NCBI RefSeq assembly: GCF_000153765.1
Contig: NZ_DS022294.1
Span: 682,836-746,835, forward strand
Origin: Mariprofundus ferrooxydans PV-1
GTDB taxonomy: Bacteria; Pseudomonadota; Zetaproteobacteria; Mariprofundales; Mariprofundaceae
Direction of reading: 5' to 3'
DNA: 64,000 nt
Made by a program: the position numbers and the translations under genes. Position 1 is the first letter of the stretch, and the number at the start of each line of letters is the position of its first letter. Positions 16,162-25,900 of this stretch are shown here, piece after piece. The notes beneath the pieces are model-generated. The model ran no database searches, was not told the origin of the DNA, and saw only the letters and a program-made list of their open reading frames with translations.

Positions 16162-16383
16162 ATGATAAAAATAAAACTGAAGCAGTTGCTTGCTCAACGA
16201 GCCTATGACGGGGAGCGCATGACGCTTGTTGAACTTGCCGAACAAACCGGCATTTCCCGCACAACGTTACAGCGCATTGCTAACACTCCTGGTCATAGCA
16301 CAACCACGGAGCACATTGATAAGCTTTGCAAAGCGTTGAACTGCAACCTGAATGATCTGATTGAATTTTCTCAGGACGAGTGA
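16162..16383 (+). CDS. Xre/Cro-type repressor, divergent from the integrase operon
   Basis: 73 residues, almost only a helix-turn-helix_26-type domain: MTLVELAEQTGISRTTLQRIANTPG, then HIDKLCKALNCNLNDLIEF, the typical Cro/C1 five-helix core of compact repressors in mobile elements. GGGGGAG lies four bases before the ATG. Divergently transcribed from the excisionase-integrase unit across a 137-base region that holds three dyads, so it most likely represses its own promoter and that of the integrase. Its stop is 19 bases from the convergent stop of the large recombinase gene. Confidence 0.8.
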   Translation: MIKIKLKQLLAQRAYDGERMTLVELAEQTGISRTTLQRIANTPGHSTTTEHIDKLCKALNCNLNDLIEFSQDE

Positions 16384-16402
16384 TTGAGAGTTTCTTTGCT
16401 CG

Positions 16403-19400
16403 TCACTTCAATCCTTTAACTTCAGAGTGATGAGCGTCGTCCAAAATATATAAAATATAAAGAGCATACCTAAACCCATAAGGCATGCTTAGCTTTGCCT
16501 TCCTTTTTTTTCTTACACCACTAACTCCGGTGATTGAACTGATTGTAATACCAATGGTTCCATTTCCACGTTGTTGTCCAAATGTCGCTTTGATTAAATC
16601 ACACTGATCAACAGGTATAGAGAGGGCGTTAGCCCACTGATCTGCCTGCAGTTTAGCTTCCTCCGCACTCCGACCCTTTCCTCGATAATGAAGTAGCTTC
16701 ATCTCCTCCTTTCGAACCCCTATCATCGTCAAAAATTGCAAATACTCGATTGCATTTGCCTCATCTGTGAAGCGAATATCACCACCCTTTGGGGAGTAGT
16801 GGTGAATAAAGTGGTTGAGCCATTGATGAATAAGCTCACGTTTTTGAGGAACACGCTTTTGGGTGAACGAAAATATTCTGTCTGCCATTTCGATATCATA
16901 TGGGGATGTTAATCCGGTGGGGAATGGAAGGAGGGCAGTTACTCTATGGCGAGGCTTCCCATTCGGGTGTGCCTTGGTCTTACGTGTTCGCATACCGAAT
17001 AACTCATTCGCTCGACTAAACCAATGTTTTAGCTTTTGCTCTTCTATCGTATATTTTGCAGAAATATCAGAGACTGCCATCCTCTTGACCGACCTGTCTT
17101 CAAGTATGGATTGGACGGTTCGCCACTCAATGGGTAGGGGTTCAATAATGATGTCAGAAATATTTACTGCTGACAGCTGGTTAAGTCGCGGGTCTTTGAA
17201 CTGATGCTTCAACTGCTTCCATGCAGGAGCAATAAAAGCTGAAGGAAGCCATTGATCCATACCTGCCTTCTGCCTCAGGCGGTATGCCATAGCTTTTTTA
17301 ATGTCGGTTAAATTTAACACTGCTTCTAATGTTAGTATGGGCTGGGCTACATTCCTCATAGTACTGCAGCCAAGCAGCAGATCCAGCAGGTGAATGTAGT
17401 GCCTGAGGGACATTTCAGGACTTGAGTGTCCACACACAAGAGCTACATGATAGAGGGCCTTTCGATTTATGCGTAGATCAATTTGTAAATGATGATGTTC
17501 GACCAAACATCGCCTCATAGAGTTCATACTCTCATTTAAGGCAGATACACTTTTCGGTCGCCACGATGTCTGGCTGCCGGATTCCAGCCTATAGAAAAAC
17601 CACGATGCAAAAGAGTGTCTCAATGTGTGAAAATGCAAGCTGGGGTCTGCTGACACTTGCCTTAATGCCTGATGAATCGCCCCAAATATCTGCCGCTCAT
17701 CTATTGGTTCAAAGGGGGTTCCTGCTTTACAAAAAAGTAATCGTTTCTGATTCTTCTTTTCCCACTGAGTCTGATATTCAATACCATCCTCATGGCCTCT
17801 AAGGTGAATCCACTCCTTCAACCTGGTTAACTCATTATGCGTCAGAAATGCTTTAAGATGGATCTTTCTGACCGCACTGTCAGATTTTTTATAGGCGTAT
17901 GGATTATGACGAATAAACAGCACGGGATTGTAGAGGCCACAGATATCAGAGCATAAAATAGTCATCACTTCAGCTCGTCTCAAACCGCACCTGAATCCAA
18001 GCATCATGATTAATAGCGCTATGAGGTTATCTCTAGGGGCTCTTGCTCCATATCTTTTTCCCAAGGTATTAGCAGCGTATTGGTAGATGGATGGACAAAC
18101 AATGTTTGCGTCGACACCAAGGTCACTACTGCCTTTCCCTCTATAGAATTCTGTTAAATCAATCTTAGGGACATCCCAGTAGTAAACGAGGAAGTCATGG
18201 AACTCCGCCAGTCTCATAGCTGTAACTTGCTTATTGTTTTCACCGCATTTCGACTCGATGACATCCCGATATAACGCATAAAACTCACATTCATTCAGGG
18301 CCATAATATCGCTTCCACCTACATGAACCTGAAGCTTTCTGGCTATAGTAGTGACATATGTGCGAACAGATGATGGTGCGATTTTTGATCCTTTCCTTAT
18401 ACCACGCTTATAGGTGAAGAGCATGATCGCCCACTGTGCTATAAGCCAACCAAGTTGACTCATTTTACTGCCATGGAGTTCTAAAAAAATCTGAACAGCT
18501 GTTTTACTCGATGCTGAGCTACCACCCTCTTTTCGGGCTCGGCACTCTTTTGGGTGAATGGCTTCGTAAAGCTTTGCCCATAATGCAGGAGGCATATCTG
18601 TAACCGCCTGCTTGATATTTTTTGATTTCTCTTTAGGGATAAAATCAGAGTCTAAGGATAATGCCCTCAATTCAATCGGTACGGCATGTCCGACTCGTAC
18701 TCTGGCCCAGACATCAGCAGGTAGTGAGACGGATTTAATTTTCTCAATTGCATAATCTGCCAGGTATGGTTTTGAGTAGAGCGATATTCTCGTATGTGCC
18801 ATTGCCAGAAAATCTGATAGATTTTTTTGCCTGTGATTGATATCCAATTGCAAATGATCCATCAGTTGCGTGAGATACTGCCAAGGATCCACTCGGAGCC
18901 TGTTTGAGCCTATCTGTATGGATAACCTTATCCTGCCTAATATTAATAATGTTAAAGGGTCAATAAACCAGCGCTTATGCAGACTTATACATTCACCACT
19001 GTGTTCTTTATTGAAATACACAGGTCGGTAAATCTCTACCCATGCTATATCTTCCTCAAAAACCAAACCCTCAAAGGGATCTCTAAGCCAAGCGATTAAC
19101 CATTGCCGACTGAGTAATCCACCATATACGGAGGCGGAGAAGGCTAGGTAACCTAATAATATCGAACTACCGTCAGTAAGTGGCCTGTCCAATGATTGTA
19201 AAAATAGGGACTCGAATGCTCTGAGCTTACCCAGCCCACGCATGGCATCACCTGTAAAATGCGGCGGTTCTCTTGTCGCATAGGTTACCGGTGCGGGTAT
19301 ATAGACTTGCCACCCTAGTTGCCCGGCTCCACGCTCCAAGCCTTGAACCAATAGGTTTCTACGCTGCTTGTAAATATGCCCGGGGGCATCTTTTCTTAGT

Positions 19401-19600
19401 ACATCACAAAAATCCTCGGCCTCCTGCTTTGTCCATGATGCTCCAATGACACCAGCGTATATCTCTGGAAATGAGCCATGAAGAAGCCTCATGAGAATAC
19501 GGAACTGTATACGCTTTCTCACAGCGGGTTGCGACCTGGGATTATTCTTGCTTGGTCTGGGAGCCAGCCCCAGCCATATTTTGTGAGGCTTAATCATCAT
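16403..19600 (-). CDS. Very large tyrosine-recombinase-like protein (1065 residues)
   Basis: From the ATG at 19600, which overlaps the stop of the preceding gene as ATGA. The catalytic domain lies in the middle (about 500-760): R in MMLGFRCGLRRAEVMTILCSD, H-x-L-R-H in LHFHTLRHSFASWFF, H in LVCGHSSPEMSLRHY with Y ten residues later, so all catalytic residues seem present. About 490 residues precede it and about 300 follow it, including a basic region (VRKKRKAKLS); neither flank matches a domain I know. Typical integrases are 300-450 residues. It is the third gene of a leftward operon starting near the tRNA scar and is richer in A and T than the copper genes. Likely the catalytic integrase of the island. 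Confidence 0.75.
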   Translation of the reverse strand: MMIKPHKIWLGLAPRPSKNNPRSQPAVRKRIQFRILMRLLHGSFPEIYAGVIGASWTKQEAEDFCDVLRKDAPGHIYKQRRNLLVQGLERGAGQLGWQVYIPAPVTYATREPPHFTGDAMRGLGKLRAFESLFLQSLDRPLTDGSSILLGYLAFSASVYGGLLSRQWLIAWLRDPFEGLVFEEDIAWVEIYRPVYFNKEHSGECISLHKRWFIDPLTLLILGRIRLSIQIGSNRLRVDPWQYLTQLMDHLQLDINHRQKNLSDFLAMAHTRISLYSKPYLADYAIEKIKSVSLPADVWARVRVGHAVPIELRALSLDSDFIPKEKSKNIKQAVTDMPPALWAKLYEAIHPKECRARKEGGSSASSKTAVQIFLELHGSKMSQLGWLIAQWAIMLFTYKRGIRKGSKIAPSSVRTYVTTIARKLQVHVGGSDIMALNECEFYALYRDVIESKCGENNKQVTAMRLAEFHDFLVYYWDVPKIDLTEFYRGKGSSDLGVDANIVCPSIYQYAANTLGKRYGARAPRDNLIALLIMMLGFRCGLRRAEVMTILCSDICGLYNPVLFIRHNPYAYKKSDSAVRKIHLKAFLTHNELTRLKEWIHLRGHEDGIEYQTQWEKKNQKRLLFCKAGTPFEPIDERQIFGAIHQALRQVSADPSLHFHTLRHSFASWFFYRLESGSQTSWRPKSVSALNESMNSMRRCLVEHHHLQIDLRINRKALYHVALVCGHSSPEMSLRHYIHLLDLLLGCSTMRNVAQPILTLEAVLNLTDIKKAMAYRLRQKAGMDQWLPSAFIAPAWKQLKHQFKDPRLNQLSAVNISDIIIEPLPIEWRTVQSILEDRSVKRMAVSDISAKYTIEEQKLKHWFSRANELFGMRTRKTKAHPNGKPRHRVTALLPFPTGLTSPYDIEMADRIFSFTQKRVPQKRELIHQWLNHFIHHYSPKGGDIRFTDEANAIEYLQFLTMIGVRKEEMKLLHYRGKGRSAEEAKLQADQWANALSIPVDQCDLIKATFGQQRGNGTIGITISSITGVSGVRKKRKAKLSMPYGFRYALYILYILDDAHHSEVKGLK

Positions 19601-21960
19601 GGAAAATAAACCATGGTCTCCCAACCGCAATCACCAAGTAATTTAGTGATGTGCTTTGCGAGAGTGACTTTATAATCAATCGGGCTCATGGATGAAAACT
19701 TTGCCCAGGGCTCCTGGCCTCTTTCCCAATGCCCCATGAACGCGTTGATCACGTCACCGGGGCAGCCCATTTCCAGCAGGTTGCTTCTGATAAAATGCCT
19801 ATGTGCATTGGCTGGAAAAGGATATTCGCTTGGGAAAAATGTCTCGTATAATTTTGGAGTAAGCGTTGTTATGTTCTCATCTACGATTAAAAAAAAGCCC
19901 GGCAGTGATTTTTTATCCTTATTATCCTTTTCAATCGCACCCAGAAGCTCTTCACTTAATTTCTGATATACCGCAGGCAAGCAAACGGAAGCATATTCAA
20001 GTAGCTTGTGTAACTGGGATCTATAGACCTTTATTTGTTCTAAACAACCCTCTGGAATCCAAACCAATCTGGAGTGGTATTTATCATCACTATCTTTGTC
20101 CGATACAACTGCAAATCCTTCCATAAAATCGACTTCATCCAGTTTAAATGAAGGGTCTCCAACTGCTCGATAGCCGGTTGAGAAGTGAATAAATGCTGCT
20201 GTATATATCGACATAGCATTGTGTCGTGCAATCACATCCTCTTTTCCCGCCCTCAGAACATCTTGTTTCAACTTTTCACATAGTGCAGACACCTCTGACT
20301 TAGTTGGTCTTAGCCTTGCTCCATGCATCCGCTTATCTGGATAAAACGGCTTCAGGCACAGAGGTGACCGTTTTTCTGATTGAAATTCAAACTGAGTGTT
20401 TTTCGCAATGTGAAGACACGTTTTCTGGTATAGAGAATGCAACCGCTCTGAATCGGTGGCTGTATAATAAATAGGAGTAGCCCCAACAAAGCAAGCCTTT
20501 CCGGTAATTAACATCCCAGTGGTGACTTCCGAGTTAGCGGCACCTGCAATCGCCTCAAACATGAAGCTTGAAAGGCGGCCAACAGTAAGGCGGCAGCCAT
20601 ACTGGTTATTAACGCTGGAGAGAAAACCAGACACCTTACCTTTGTAATCCTCAACCGTACCTGAAAACAGCTTTTTACGGCAGTGGATTGATTGAAAGTA
20701 TGTAGCAATGATCTGCTCTACAGATATCCCTGTTGTTAATTGCAAATGGGTAGCTATATCCAGCTTTGAATATTTCCTAACTTGTGATGTATAGTGAGGC
20801 TGGGCTGTTTTGATAAGCAAAAACGGCTGGGGTGATAGTACAAACGTCACAGCCTCAGTTGGGGACTTCGGCTCAATTCTATACCCAACAGTTCTGATGG
20901 CCTTTTCGAGAGGTGCGGAAAACCAGAACATAATAGCCAACAGCGCCGCCAGTTCGATCAATTCATTTTGGCGTTCCTGATCTTTATGTGTGATTCTACT
21001 TCTGTATAAAGTTGTGATGCATTTTGCCGCACAACTTGCCTCATACATCGATAGATTAGCCCAGCGCGATATCAGCATCTGGTTCGACATGGCCATGTTT
21101 TTATGGACATTTTTAGATCTTATAATGTGATCTGCGCTAGTTCTTCCATCCAGTGGTTTGTCATCACTGAATGATACTTCGGTTATCTCTAACGGGTATG
21201 TAAACTCACCAATAGAAAGCCCGCTTCGATCCAGCTCCTTTTCCTTTACAGGACCATACATTGGCAATTTGGTAATTGTTCCAGATACAACCGGTTGCCC
21301 ACTGTCAGGGTTCTCGGATACAGGTTCTCTATCCCTTGCCGGATGCTTTCGGTGACCGTCACCACCTTCACGTGTGACCCCTTTTCTAATTCCAAGTGCA
21401 TATCGAATAAACACAATGAATGATGTTACTCTAGGACAGTCATTCAACTCTATCAGATGTGATAAATAATCTTCTGTAGATGTGATCGTATCTGGCAGTT
21501 GTTCCAGCTCATGAATATGAGTGCTCTTGATGATCGAACGTGCAAAGGTGAATGCAGATTTTCTGCTACTTTTGAAAACGCTCCCTTTATCTTCGAGCCT
21601 GTGGCAGGAGGCATTTGCAACAAATAAATGCGCAAGCAGAATATCATGCTTGGTTAATAGATTATGATCCCTAGGAACATATGATAATGTTACATACGCT
21701 TGGTGCTTTTCATACAGTCCACGAAGTGAATCGATTGATTCGATGTTTGTACCTTGGGCCGCTTGAGCTTGCAGTGCGTTTTGGCATGATTGCAACCATA
21801 GTGGGATAGAAGATAACTCAGGGAGCTTGTCGAGGTTGGCTATCTTATTAACATGATCCAGTACTCGAATCAGGCGGGGAATAATAAAATGCGCCTCGTT
21901 GAGTTCTTCCGGTGCCTCAATATAGGCTATTAGATTAGGATTCAGTTGCATTGGGCTCAT
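19597..21960 (-). CDS. Large tyrosine-recombinase-like protein with unusual active site
   Basis: About 787 residues from the ATG at 21960; upstream starts to 22062 would overlap the previous gene by 128 bases and none has a Shine-Dalgarno. The C-terminal third resembles a tyrosine-recombinase fold: R in FSTGYRAVGDPSF, then HRHFIRSNLLEMGCPGDVINAFMGHWERGQEPWAKFSS. After the GHW histidine the place where the nucleophilic tyrosine is expected holds F (eleven residues on); a later Y is nineteen residues on. It may therefore be a non-cutting structural partner. It sits between a ParB-like gene and the 1065-residue recombinase, with coupled overlaps on both sides. Function beyond island recombination is not readable. 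Confidence 0.65.
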   Translation of the reverse strand: MSPMQLNPNLIAYIEAPEELNEAHFIIPRLIRVLDHVNKIANLDKLPELSSIPLWLQSCQNALQAQAAQGTNIESIDSLRGLYEKHQAYVTLSYVPRDHNLLTKHDILLAHLFVANASCHRLEDKGSVFKSSRKSAFTFARSIIKSTHIHELEQLPDTITSTEDYLSHLIELNDCPRVTSFIVFIRYALGIRKGVTREGGDGHRKHPARDREPVSENPDSGQPVVSGTITKLPMYGPVKEKELDRSGLSIGEFTYPLEITEVSFSDDKPLDGRTSADHIIRSKNVHKNMAMSNQMLISRWANLSMYEASCAAKCITTLYRSRITHKDQERQNELIELAALLAIMFWFSAPLEKAIRTVGYRIEPKSPTEAVTFVLSPQPFLLIKTAQPHYTSQVRKYSKLDIATHLQLTTGISVEQIIATYFQSIHCRKKLFSGTVEDYKGKVSGFLSSVNNQYGCRLTVGRLSSFMFEAIAGAANSEVTTGMLITGKACFVGATPIYYTATDSERLHSLYQKTCLHIAKNTQFEFQSEKRSPLCLKPFYPDKRMHGARLRPTKSEVSALCEKLKQDVLRAGKEDVIARHNAMSIYTAAFIHFSTGYRAVGDPSFKLDEVDFMEGFAVVSDKDSDDKYHSRLVWIPEGCLEQIKVYRSQLHKLLEYASVCLPAVYQKLSEELLGAIEKDNKDKKSLPGFFLIVDENITTLTPKLYETFFPSEYPFPANAHRHFIRSNLLEMGCPGDVINAFMGHWERGQEPWAKFSSMSPIDYKVTLAKHITKLLGDCGWETMVYFP

Positions 21961-22477
21961 TTTGTTGCGCGTAAAAAAGTTTCTGCCTGCTGTAACCGAT
22001 GGCTCTTGAATAAGCAGTTTTAGATGCATGAAGTGGCGCGAGCTTTCGGATGGTTTGTTCACCCAGCAAACGAAACAGACTTGCGAGCTGCTTACCTTGT
22101 GATCTATGCATCAGCTGAGTGAAGTGCTTCAAGTAAATATCAGACAGTGTCAACTCCATCAGCACACTATCATCTAACTGGTCATTCGGAATGAGTGTTG
22201 CTGGCACAGTAGCCGCGGACTTAATGCGGGTTCTCGCAGCTTGCAATGTTCGAATTCCTGCAACGCAATAGTATCTATCACGCTCTTTTATCACGATAAT
22301 CGGCTGGGTGACCAAGAGGATGTTGATTGCCTCCGCCGATAAGTCAGTGAATGAAATGGCATATTGTAGTTTCGCCTGAGCACTGGCGGCATCTTGTATC
22401 ATCGGGTGAATCAGGATACTACCCAGTTCCACGGGAGCTATGGCGGCGGAGACGGGGCATGGTGAAATATTCGTCAC
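21935..22477 (-). CDS. ParB-like small protein, first gene of the recombinase operon
   Basis: 180 residues. Residues about 12-100 resemble the ParB/Srx-like N-terminal fold: ELGSILIHPMI, then LVTQPIIVIKERDRYYCVAGIRTLQAAR, which has the strand-strand-helix order in which ParB families read a value, then G-x-R-x-L-x-A. The C-terminal part (TIRKLAPLHASKTAYSRAIGYSRQKL) may be a helix-turn-helix. There is no catalytic GERR motif in full. It is upstream of and overlaps the two large recombinase genes. It could be a CTPase-type DNA-loading or targeting factor for the recombinases, or a regulator of the operon. Assignment to the ParB fold is moderate; role is inferred. Confidence 0.55.
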   Translation of the reverse strand: MTNISPCPVSAAIAPVELGSILIHPMIQDAASAQAKLQYAISFTDLSAEAINILLVTQPIIVIKERDRYYCVAGIRTLQAARTRIKSAATVPATLIPNDQLDDSVLMELTLSDIYLKHFTQLMHRSQGKQLASLFRLLGEQTIRKLAPLHASKTAYSRAIGYSRQKLFYAQQNEPNATES

Positions 22478-22978
22478 ATTTTAACTCCTTACATTCTACT
22501 TTTTATGGATGATAGCAAGGGGTGGCAAGTTGTCCAATATTGCATAAAGTGACCATTTAAAATATTTAATTTGTTTATTTTAAACAAGTTAATATACTTT
22601 AAGGCCGTCTGTCACATCTAGCCTCCATTATCCTCCGAAGCCGAAGGCCAGTGGTTCGAATCCACTAGGGTGCACCATCTCTCAGACAGTTATTGCGACA
22701 CCTGCCTGTCATCCACCCTGCCTCAGCACAGCTCCGTGACAGCACTACCGGAGGCCGCTAGCACCCGTTCCATCCCTGTTTGCCGATAAAAACCTTACAG
22801 GGACAATGATTTTGTTTCTGCTATAATCTGAAAACTCATCCCTTGCTCCTAAAGCGGGTGGTGGGGACGAATATGGGGTCACCTAAATGACAGGGTCAGA
22901 GAGTAAATCCCGTAACAAGCAACCTGCCGGGCTGAAAAAGAGCCGCCCGACCGGCATCTCCGGACAGGATCACACTGC
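22478..22978. other. Intergenic junction region with island end
   Basis: The part from 22490 to 22620 is very A+T-rich and should hold the promoter of the leftward recombinase operon; ATTTAATTTGTTTATTTTAA is typical of it. The tRNA fragment follows at 22632-22677. From 22678 to 22978 I see no gene; GTTTCTGCTATAATCTG (around 22816-22832) contains a good -10 for the rightward sensor gene. Confidence 0.5.
22632..22677 (+). other. 3' fragment of tRNA-Arg(CCG): right attachment site
   Basis: The sequence contains the anticodon loop CTCCGAA (anticodon CCG), anticodon stem 3' strand GCCGA, variable AGGCC, T arm AGTGG-TTCGAAT-CCACT, acceptor strand AGGGTGC, discriminator A and CCA. The bases upstream (CCATTAT) do not pair as a 5' anticodon strand (TCGGC expected), and no D arm or 5' acceptor is present, so this is not a functional tRNA. 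Islands that insert at tRNA genes leave such a duplicate of the anticodon-to-CCA half at the far end. Confidence 0.85.
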
Positions 22979-25900
22979 ATGAAGTCGAGGCGGGTGCAGG
23001 CAATACACACCACGGCCTGGTATCTGCTGCTGGGCGGGGGCTGGACGTTGCTTATCCATGTGCTTCCGGCCCTGCTTCACCCTGCTGACGCAGAGATCTT
23101 GTCTGCGGGCCATCTGGCCATGGCCGCCATACTCGCTACCGTGGCCCTGCTGCTCTACCTGATCATTCGCTTTCGCTTTCCCGAGGCAAAGAGTGGCCAG
23201 CAAGGTTCAACCCCGCCCTTTCCTGTGCGGCAGGCAGCAACGATGCTGCTCTCCTTCGCCGTGATCTCGACCTTCATCTTGACCAGCACCCTGCGCATCG
23301 ACGACTTAATGAAGGAACATGCCCGGCAGAAGGAGTCGCAGGAACTGGAAAGCATTGTCGAACTGAAAGAGAACCTTGTTTCATCCTGGCTGCGCGAGCG
23401 ATTGCATGACGCGGACCTGATTGGCGCGGATTATGACATCGCCGATCATTACTCGCTCGAACTATCGGGGCGGAACTCCGGACAGAATCAAGCGATCTTG
23501 CTGGACCGGCTGGAAGCCATCCGCAAGGAATACGGTTATACCAACGTCATCCTGCTGGACACTCAGGGCCAGCACCCAATCTATGCCGATGATACGCATG
23601 CCTACATGGCCGGCGCCACACAATCCCTTGCCCACAAGGCCTCCGCCAGTGGCAATGCCCTGATTTCTCCCCTTTACGTCGATGACCTGGACGGCGATGC
23701 ACATATCGATTTCATCGCACCGCTAATGTTTAAGCATGGCAAAAAGCAAGCATCCATCGGCGCGGTTGTCATCCAGGTCTCAATCGAACAACAGCTCACA
23801 CCGCTCATCCGCATGTGGCCGGTACCCAGCCGGACAGCGGAAACCCTGCTGGCCAAGAGGGTTGGCGACAAGGTGGTGTTCCTCAACACGCTGCGCTACG
23901 CCAACAGCAAACCCCTGGAGTACAGCAAGCCGTTAAGCGAAGCGAAACTGATTGCGGCCATGGCCCTGCGCGATGAACAGAATGTGGGCGAGGGGGTGGA
24001 CTACCGCGGCGTACCCGTGCTGGCGGCGACACGACGCATCACGGGTACGCCCTGGATCATGGTGGCCAAGATTGATCAGGGTGAGGTGTACGGCGCACTG
24101 CCCCTGCAGCACTGGGCGCTACTCGCCCTTTCGCTGCTGCTGGTCGTCCTGACGGGCGGCCTCCTGTTATTCTTATGGAGACAGCAACAGTATGCCCGCA
24201 TCGAACATCACTATAGGGAGATGATGGAACGCGAAGCGCTGCGCAACCATTACGAAACAGTGCTCCGGTATGCCAACGATATATCCCTGCTGGCCGATAG
24301 CGACGGGCGCATCGTCGATGCCAACATGCGTGCCTCCGAGTTGACCGGCTACAACCATGACGAACTGCTGGGCATGCATACCCGTGATTTGCACTCCGCA
24401 AAAAGCCGGGCGGCAATGGACAAACAATGGCAATTCGACGAACAGGGATCAGTCTTCGAGGCGGAATTCATGCGCAAGGACGACGCAACCTTCCCTGTCG
24501 AGGTCAGCGCCCGCATCATCGAGGTGGAAGGCAAGCAGTTCCGGCAGGCCATCATCCGTGACATCACCGAGCGCAAGCGGGCGGAGGATGATCTGCGTAA
24601 AAGCGAGCAGGCCTATCGCACTCTGGCGACGAACTTACCGGGGCTGGTCTACCGGGTGCTGACCCGCGAAGGCAATCGCATGCAGTTTTACAATGACATG
24701 TTCACCCAATTAACCGGTTACCCGGAGACTGAAATGACCGCCGGAAAAATATGCTCCATCGAACCGTTGATTGTGGATGAAGACCATGCACGTGTGGTCG
24801 CCATGGTCAGGGATGCAGCGGTCGGAAAACGGGCATTCGTGGTGGAGTACCGGCTAAAGCAGAAGCACGACGGTATCCGCTGGATGGAGGAACATGGCAT
24901 GCCGGTTTACGGAGCGGATGGTGCCTTGCTTTACATCGACGGTGTGATCTTCGATATCACCAAGCGCAAGACTGCGGAGAAGGCGATCCGGGTATCACGC
25001 GACCTGCTGCGCTCGGTGCTGGAAAACGTCCCCGTGCGCGTCTTCTGGAAGGATAAAGAGTTGCATTATCTCGGCTGCAATACGGCCTTCGCCAAGGATG
25101 CCGGCATGTCGCATCCGAAGCAGCTCTACGGCAAGGATGATTTCCAGATGGGCTGGAAAGATCAGGCCGAGCTGTACCGAGCCGACGACATGGCCGTGAT
25201 CCAGTCGGGCGAACCAAGGATCGGCTTCGAGGAGCCGCAGACCACACCGGACGGCCAAACCATCTGGTTGCGCACCTCCAAGGTGCCACTGCGCAATACC
25301 GATAACGAGATCACCGGCATGCTGGGCATCTACGAGGACATCACCGCGCACAAACAGGCGCAGGATTCGCTGCGCCATCTCAACCGTGCACTGAAAACTC
25401 TGAGCTCCGTCAACCATACGCTGGTGCATGCACAAAGCGAGGAGGAGCTGTGGCAGGGGGTATGCCGGGCGGCTGTCGAGGAGGGTGGCTACCTGCTGGC
25501 CTGGATCGGCTATGCCGAGGAAAACGAGACGAAATCGGTCAGGGTGATGGCCTCGCACGCTGTCAGGACGGGCTATACCAACGGCATCCGGATCAGTTGG
25601 GACGATGTGCCCGAGGGTCGCGGCCCGACCGGTATGGCGATACGCACCGGAAAGTCACGATATATCCAGGATATTGAGTATGACCCGGCCATGGCACCGT
25701 GGCAGGAAAATGCGCTGGCCTACGGCTACAAGGCCTGTATCGCACTGCCGCTATTTGAAAACGGCAAACCCTTCGGGGTGCTGACCATCTATGCGGCCGA
25801 AACGGATGCCTTCAATGACCAGGAGATTGCCCTGCTGGAGGAGATGGCCGGCGAACTGGACTACGGCATCCACATGCTGCGTACCGGCATCGAGCGCGAC

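Larger units (their letters stand above)
1..22677. mobile_element. Putative genomic island with copper-resistance cargo (left end outside window)
   Basis: The right boundary is a 46-base 3' fragment of tRNA-Arg(CCG) at 22632-22677, the usual scar left at the distal end of an island inserted into a tRNA gene. To its left lie an operon of two large tyrosine-recombinase-like genes and a ParB-like gene, a second integrase unit with its own repressor, antitoxin remnants, and the copper efflux cluster. To its right begin housekeeping genes. Given the fragment orientation, the intact tRNA gene should lie further left; I did not see one in 1-22600, so the left end is outside the window. That the copper cluster belongs to the same element rather than to older chromosome or a separate insertion is inference. 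Confidence 0.45.

Noticed and set aside
16403-22477. Calling the recombinase operon a GInt or RIT element
   Set aside because: Gene number, sizes and the ParB-like first gene do not match what I recall of either class; left unnamed.
22632-22677. A complete tRNA-Arg gene
   Set aside because: The upstream bases cannot form the D arm, the 5' anticodon strand or the 5' acceptor; only the 3' half is present.
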